Origin: Brachypodium distachyon
Taxonomy: Eukaryota; Streptophyta; Magnoliopsida; Poales; Poaceae
Reading direction: 5' to 3'
Assembly: GCF_000005505.3 (NCBI RefSeq)
Contig: NC_016135.3
Span: 6,589,501 to 6,653,500, forward strand
Length of the DNA: 64,000 bases
The notes below the pieces were generated by a model. It was not told the DNA's origin. It saw nothing but the letters and a program-made list of their open reading frames with translations, and made no database searches. The position numbers were made by a program, and so were the translations under genes. Positions 63,396 to 64,000 of this stretch are shown piece after piece; the first letter of the stretch is position 1, and each line of letters begins with the position of its first letter.

Positions 63396-63490
63396 GTAAG
63401 GCCTGGCCACATTAGTGGAGTATTAGTTATCTTTTGTCGTAGTATTTCTTGCTGCTTACCAACTGAACATGGGTTTTCTCTTGTGTGCAG

Positions 63491-63759
63491 CAACAGGCTG
63501 AGCATGCAGGAGCAGAAACTGCTCGCTGACGACATTTTCACATTTTGGCTTAACCGTGAAGCTGATGCATCTTCTGGTGGTGAGCTCGTCTTTGGACTCG
63601 AATCACTATAAGGGAAACCACACCTATGTCCCTGTGAGACGCAGAGGTTAATGGCAATTTAACATGGGGGATCTTTTGATTGATGACCAGTCGACTGGTT
63701 TCTGTGCCAAAGGGTGTGCTGATATTGTGTACTCCGGGACTTCCCTGCTGGCCGGACCA
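63491..63759 (+). pseudogene. Aspartic proteinase (phytepsin/oryzasin type) gene fragment
   Basis: The frame after the acceptor reads ADDIFTFWLNREADASSGGE LVFG, the region between the two catalytic aspartates of plant vacuolar aspartic proteinases. An 8-bp net deletion then shifts the frame; it continues HYKGNHTYVPV, a TAA at 63649-63651 in place of the Tyr codon before [11 protein letters not shown], then [13 protein letters not shown] and [10 protein letters not shown]. The second catalytic Asp of DSGTS is Tyr here (codon 63730-63732). Exons for the signal peptide, the first catalytic site, the plant-specific insert and the C-terminus are absent. Clearly a dead fragment joined to a foreign leader exon. 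Confidence 0.9.
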
Positions 63760-64000
63760 ATATGTATCTGTATCTTGAAATCAAGGATCCATTTATTCTA
63801 TCAATCTGGTGCTATATTTTCGTGATCATGGACACTTGACTCAGATTAATTATTAGCATCGAGATAATGCTAGATAGTGTTTGGAGAAAGGCCTGCAAGT
63901 ATTATTTTTTTAAGGAAAATGCTCGCAAATGTTGATAACATTACAACTAATGCCAATATTCCATGATAATAATCGTATCTTTGTGCTGTTTCCAGGCTAT
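63760..64000. other. AT-rich DNA after the aspartic proteinase fragment
   Basis: Similarity to the proteinase ends at GGACCA. This may be the downstream intron of the parent gene or unrelated DNA; no further exon is recognised before the window ends. Confidence 0.4.

Noticed and set aside
1..64000. tRNA, rRNA, CRISPR arrays, phage or bacterial operon features
   Set aside because: None seen; the only tRNA-related matches are retrotransposon primer-binding sites, and the content is that of a plant nuclear genome.

Overview
This is a repeat-dense window from a large grass genome, most likely a wheat/barley relative (Pooideae/Triticeae). The basis is the set of nested Ty3/gypsy, Ty1/copia and LINE elements, the GC-rich grass-type genes with AT-rich intergenic DNA, and the gene content. 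I count three intact-looking protein genes, all on the minus strand, plus one broken host-gene fragment. Almost everything else is transposable-element DNA.

Genes. (1) 16666-18704: a three-exon bHLH transcription factor of the Arabidopsis bHLH35-like group, 270 aa, with bHLH and ACT-like domains; the 33-residue last exon lies 1.1 kb downstream of exon 2. (2) 40456-41215: a two-exon DUF1685 protein, 221 aa, whose last exon is only 80 bp. (3) 48382-49881: a single-exon UDP-glycosyltransferase of the UGT85 type, 499 aa, with a complete PSPG box. (4) 63491-63759: a decayed piece of a phytepsin/oryzasin-type aspartic proteinase gene, spliced in prediction to a GC-rich leader exon at 63169-63395. 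The genes do not form a pathway; they are ordinary genic islands separated by transposons.

Layout. 1-8072: deletion-scarred Ty3/gypsy element on the minus strand, with a 905-bp 5' LTR at the right and tandem-repeat-rich DNA of unknown origin at the left. It is inserted into a copia element (8073-9849, only its 3' half visible). That copia is inserted into a LINE (9850-11927 plus 13830-14815), which also carries a 1.9-kb deleted LTR element (11928-13829, perfect 5-bp target duplication). 15409-16347: probable solo LTR. 16.6-18.8 kb: bHLH gene. 19780-24405: 3' half of a minus-strand copia with a 2.5-kb 3' untranslated region. 25373-about 37340: a Tat-type Ty3/gypsy element on the plus strand, 5' truncated, with gag, protease, RT, RNase H and integrase all present but broken. 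Its long 3' region holds degenerate tandem repeats, an inserted LTR, and a large antisense ORF with its own TATA box. 37344-39316: two LTRs of one copia family in inverted arrangement. 40.4-41.2 kb: DUF1685 gene. 44265-48088: internally deleted copia with two LTRs and perfect 5-bp target duplication, the same family as 8073-9849. 48.4-49.9 kb: UGT gene. 50927-57478: nearly full-length LINE with 11-bp target duplication. 59321-61229: terminal-inverted-repeat element. 61.7-62.8 kb: 3' end of another gypsy element. 63.2-63.8 kb: aspartic proteinase fragment.

I see no rRNA, tRNA, CRISPR or bacterial-type system. Nothing here is convincingly a new biological system. The items most worth a second look are the antisense ORF with its own promoter in the Tat element and the satellite-like repeats beside it, the 26-bp-stem hairpin at 42036-42100, the 48-bp retroposon stub with 16-bp target duplication, and the chimeric aspartic proteinase fragment. 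All element boundaries and splice sites were read by eye; family names are from motif recognition, not searches.
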